This document shows positions 14,308-16,281 of a DNA stretch of 16,281 nt, in pieces. Source of the DNA: Phoenicibacter sp963588595 (GTDB lineage Bacteria > Actinomycetota > Coriobacteriia > Coriobacteriales > Eggerthellaceae); the NCBI GenBank assembly GCA_963588595.1, contig CAVAIA010000021.1, forward strand, positions 1 to 16,281, in the 5' to 3' direction. The position numbers were made by a program, and so were the translations under genes. The first letter of the stretch is position 1. Every line of letters begins with the position of its first letter. Under the pieces are notes generated by a model. The model was not told the origin of the DNA. It saw only the letters and a list, made by a program, of their open reading frames with translations, and did no database searches.

Positions 14308-14976
14308 ATGATTAAGGACAAAAAGAATTTAGTTATTTTAATTTTGAGCGTGGGACTATTTCTTGCGCTATCTTTCATCATTTCGACTAACACATTTATG
14401 AAGTCTAGTTATTCGTCTGTAATGAATCAAAGAGTTTCTTCAAGCTGGGATAAGAGTATAAGATTACCTTTAGGTTCGATTTTTTCAACTAATGACGGCA
14501 AATGGATGGTTATAGGACAAAAGCCTGTCACCTATTTAGATAATAATTACAAATTGGGTGAATCTGAATCGTGGACGTTTGATTATTATTGTGTCCCATA
14601 TCCAGAAGGATGCAGAAGTGTTTATTCTGAGTTCGAAAACACAGCTTTGTATAACATAAACGACATTAAAGAAGTGCTGTACGTCGGCAAAATTGATTCA
14701 GAAGATATAGAGTATCGGACATGGATTGATAATTATGACACTTCTATCAATAACCCGGGCTCAAGTCAAACACACACAAGTGGTGCTCTTTATCCTCAAG
14801 CTCCATGTATAGTCGAGCAACTTTTGAGATTGCAAGGGAAAACCACTTCAGACATTTATGGCTCTGATTTTAGAGGCGGTGAATTAGGATCGGACATAAT
14901 AAATTCTGGTATGTATTTTATTAATTATGAGTGGATGAACATAGCGAAAAATCAAGCTTCTTCGTCTACAAAATAG
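14308..14976 (+). CDS. Membrane-anchored DUF4176-like protein
   Basis: The 222-residue protein has an N-terminal membrane segment (7-26) and an outer domain. Its landmarks fit DUF4176: LPLGS (53-57), WMVIG (66-70), FDYYCVPYPEG (91-101), an F-N-D-I region and VLYVG (123-127). DUF4176 proteins are usually small and often found near type VII secretion (WXG100/LXG) genes in Gram-positives. Here the domain carries a membrane anchor and a C-terminal extension, and no type VII genes are in the window. The ribosome site AGGAGG lies six bases before the ATG. It shares orientation and close spacing with its neighbours but has no zinc ribbon. Confidence 0.72.
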   Translation: MIKDKKNLVILILSVGLFLALSFIISTNTFMKSSYSSVMNQRVSSSWDKSIRLPLGSIFSTNDGKWMVIGQKPVTYLDNNYKLGESESWTFDYYCVPYPEGCRSVYSEFENTALYNINDIKEVLYVGKIDSEDIEYRTWIDNYDTSINNPGSSQTHTSGALYPQAPCIVEQLLRLQGKTTSDIYGSDFRGGELGSDIINSGMYFINYEWMNIAKNQASSSTK

Positions 14977-15073
14977 GGAAGTAATAATTTTTATGAACTA
15001 GAGGAACGAAGGCGCTTCTAAGGCATTGAGAAAGCTGTTACATAAACGAGAAGTCACAACATTGGCAAAGCAG

Positions 15074-15850
15074 ATGCAAATAAGAAGCGTCTTTATCCTC
15101 ATACTTTCGCTTTTGTTAGTTTTCAGCTTGAGCGGTTGCGCTAACACGACTTTTAATGATAAGTCGGGCAATGAAGCAAAGGATTCAGACCTCAATCAAG
15201 AGGAGCAGCAAAACTCAATTTTGCAGCTTGAAGCGAATGATAAAGAAGCGCCAGAGACCGTTAATAGCACTAACGCTGAGACATTGAGGGCTTCTCTTGG
15301 AATCAAAGAAGATTATCGCGCTTCTTTTGTTCATGGGGAAAAGCCTGCGAGTTGCCAAAAATATATTATGCTCCACGACACTGAAGGCAACAATGACGCT
15401 GCGAGCGTGATTTCTGGGTGGGACAATAATGGCAATTTGGTGGCAGCGCACTTTGTTGTCAACAAGGACGGAACAATTTGGCAATGCGTTCCTCTCGACA
15501 AAATTGCCCACCACGCTGGTTTCGGTGACACGGGTCACAATGCGCAATTTGGGGTTGGGGATGAGAGTCGCGACGACAAAAAGGGGACAGTCTCAATCGG
15601 CTCATCTTTTGCAGACTATGGAATGAATTCATGGTCGGTCGGCATCGAGATTGTTCACGTCGGTGGATCTGGGGATTACCCTGAGGCACAACTCGTCGCT
15701 CTTGACAACTTGATCGCATATATTGACGCCTATTATGGTTTTGAATCGCAAATTACCGACCACAAAGCTTGGAGAAGTGGCAATTCCGACACCTCTGCTG
15801 AGTTTGCCACATATCTTGCGAATTATAAGTCGATGAGGAAACATGCCTGA
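15074..15850 (+). CDS. Lipoprotein N-acetylmuramoyl-L-alanine amidase (Amidase_2 type)
   Basis: From the ATG at 15074 the protein has 258 residues. A lipoprotein signal (MQIRSVFILILSLLLVFSLSGC) makes Cys 22 the lipidated residue, so the enzyme would sit on the outer membrane face. The catalytic domain (about 85-250) is of the AmpD/PGRP amidase fold. Likely zinc ligands are H101 (MLHDTEG), H146 or H147 (AHHAGF) and H230 or D239 (DHKAWRSGNSD). The family cleaves between N-acetylmuramic acid and L-alanine in peptidoglycan. In-frame TTG codons at 15026 and 15062 are alternative starts adding 16 or 4 residues. None has a strong ribosome site; ATG 15074 gives the most typical signal peptide. It is the last gene before the right-hand repeats. 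Confidence 0.87.
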   Translation: MQIRSVFILILSLLLVFSLSGCANTTFNDKSGNEAKDSDLNQEEQQNSILQLEANDKEAPETVNSTNAETLRASLGIKEDYRASFVHGEKPASCQKYIMLHDTEGNNDAASVISGWDNNGNLVAAHFVVNKDGTIWQCVPLDKIAHHAGFGDTGHNAQFGVGDESRDDKKGTVSIGSSFADYGMNSWSVGIEIVHVGGSGDYPEAQLVALDNLIAYIDAYYGFESQITDHKAWRSGNSDTSAEFATYLANYKSMRKHA

Positions 15851-15856
15851 TCATGA

Positions 15857-15892
15857 AAATTGGTGCCAGACTTCGCTTCACCAGGCAACTTT
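15857..15892 (+). repeat. Flanking repeat copy R1
   Basis: AAATTGGTGCCAGACTT is followed by a CACCAGGCAACTTT half, starting seven bases after the amidase stop codon. It is plus-oriented, opposite to the copies at 77-287. The plus-strand frame after it stays open for about 40 codons but has no start or ribosome site and is read as non-coding. Confidence 0.78.
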
Positions 15893-15985
15893 CTTGTTTT
15901 TCTGCCTTAAAACAAGCTAACCAACCAAAAGTAACGCTGCGCAACAAACTTGCTCTTGTCAGCAAACTTCTACAGCTTGCTATTT

Positions 15986-16001
15986 AACACTTTTGAGTGT
16001 T
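15986..16001. terminator. Hairpin in the right repeats; possible terminator of the gene block
   Basis: AACACT-TTTG-AGTGTT forms a stem of six pairs flanked by T-rich and A-rich runs. It is the first convincing stem-loop after the amidase gene, about 140 bases past its stop. Compared with the hairpin at about 192-207 (AACATT-TATG-AATGTT), the third pair from the loop side differs in both arms so that pairing is kept. Confidence 0.4.
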
Positions 16002-16023
16002 TAAAACTTAGTAAGGGAAATTA

Positions 16024-16060
16024 GGGAAATTGGTGCCAGACTTCCGTTTACCTGGCAACT
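16024..16060 (+). repeat. Flanking repeat copy R2
   Basis: GGGAAATTGGTGCCAGACTT is followed by CGTTTACCTGGCAACT. It is preceded by a short tandem GGGAAATTA/GGGAAATT duplication and followed by TTTTTCAACATTCAAGCAAG, the start of the hairpin segment in truncated form. Confidence 0.78.
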
Positions 16061-16092
16061 CTCTGTCATTTTTCAACATTCAAGCAAGTTGA

Positions 16093-16110
16093 TAAATCAG
16101 TGCCAGACTT
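16093..16110 (+). repeat. Flanking repeat copy R3, core only
   Basis: AAATCAGTGCCAGACTT keeps the core with the same CAG variant as L1 (read on the opposite strand at 77-113) but lacks the TTTACCTGG half. Confidence 0.65.
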
Positions 16111-16205
16111 GTTTTTCAGCAACATAAATTGCAAATAAGCAAGCTCGCCAACTCTGCTTGCAAGAGCTCATTTATCGTGCAGCGATACTTTTGTGAGGAT
16201 TCTGG

Positions 16206-16281
16206 TAATTTGGTGCCAGACTTTGTTTTACCTGGGAACTTTACGTGTTTTTCAACATTCTTAAATGTAAATAAGCAAGCT
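16206..16281 (+). repeat. Flanking repeat copy R4, long form, runs to the window edge
   Basis: This copy has the core TTGGTGCCAGACTTTG, then TTTTACCTGGGAACTTT, the hairpin-like CAACATTCTTAAATGT segment and AAGCAAGCT. It is the inverted counterpart of the long left copy (181-258). The stretch before it (16179-16190, GCAGCGATACTT) also matches 38-49 directly. Nothing else is seen in the last 430 bases. Confidence 0.8.

Noticed and set aside
15934..15945. CGCTGCGCAACA as a fifth copy of the operator palindrome
   Set aside because: Only the right half matches; it lies inside the repeat array, no gene follows in the window, and the flanks do not show the A-rich/T-rich pattern.
15857..15988. Open plus-strand frame after the amidase gene
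   Set aside because: It has no start codon with a ribosome site and consists mainly of repeat sequence.

Overview
The window is a low-GC (about 40% by eye) bacterial locus with strong AAGGAGG-type ribosome binding sites. It encodes a sortase-anchored LPQTS surface protein, a Hanks-type kinase with an FHA partner, a lipoprotein amidase and many membrane proteins with an N-terminal zinc ribbon. This points to a host-associated Gram-positive. The style of the LPQTSD anchor and of the zinc-ribbon/LRR/DUF proteins best fits a low-GC Coriobacteriia-type actinobacterium, with Bacillota as the alternative. There is no rRNA, tRNA or other marker, so the placement is an inference.

Layout. Positions 1-300 hold three copies of a non-coding repeat (core TTGGTGCCAGACTT, minus orientation). 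Positions 380-5568 form a tight four-gene plus-strand operon: a signal peptide/coiled-coil/CAP-domain wall protein, a soluble double zinc ribbon protein, a membrane-anchored EF-hand/LRR protein, and a Ser/Thr kinase with four C-terminal membrane segments. Positions 5573-6890 hold two paralogous, head-to-head toxin-antitoxin-like gene pairs with mirror-image promoters. Positions 6891-7239 are mostly regulatory, with two palindromic operators and a short ORF carrying an (AG)10 tract just after its start codon. Positions 7240-15850 carry eight plus-strand genes. Five start with nearly the same 23-residue zinc ribbon (Cys 3, 6, 17, 20) followed by membrane segments and different C-terminal parts: PH-like, EF-hand/LRR/YD-repeat/DUF3298-like, a four-TM protein, a Ser-rich stalk with a unique ectodomain, and YARHG. 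Among them are an FHA protein, a DUF4176-like protein and an Amidase_2 lipoprotein. Positions 15851-16281 carry four more copies of the flanking repeat, in the opposite orientation to those on the left.

How it may work together (inference). A perfect 12-bp palindrome, AGTTGCGCAACT or a one-mismatch variant, lies upstream of the CAP/kinase operon, twice upstream of the zinc-ribbon gene cluster, and again upstream of the 10398 gene. This suggests one regulator controls both halves. Kinase plus FHA, a shared cytoplasmic zinc ribbon on proteins with differing outer parts, calcium-type loops, a wall-anchored CAP protein and a peptidoglycan amidase together look like an envelope sensing or remodelling system. 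I do not recognise this combination as a described system.
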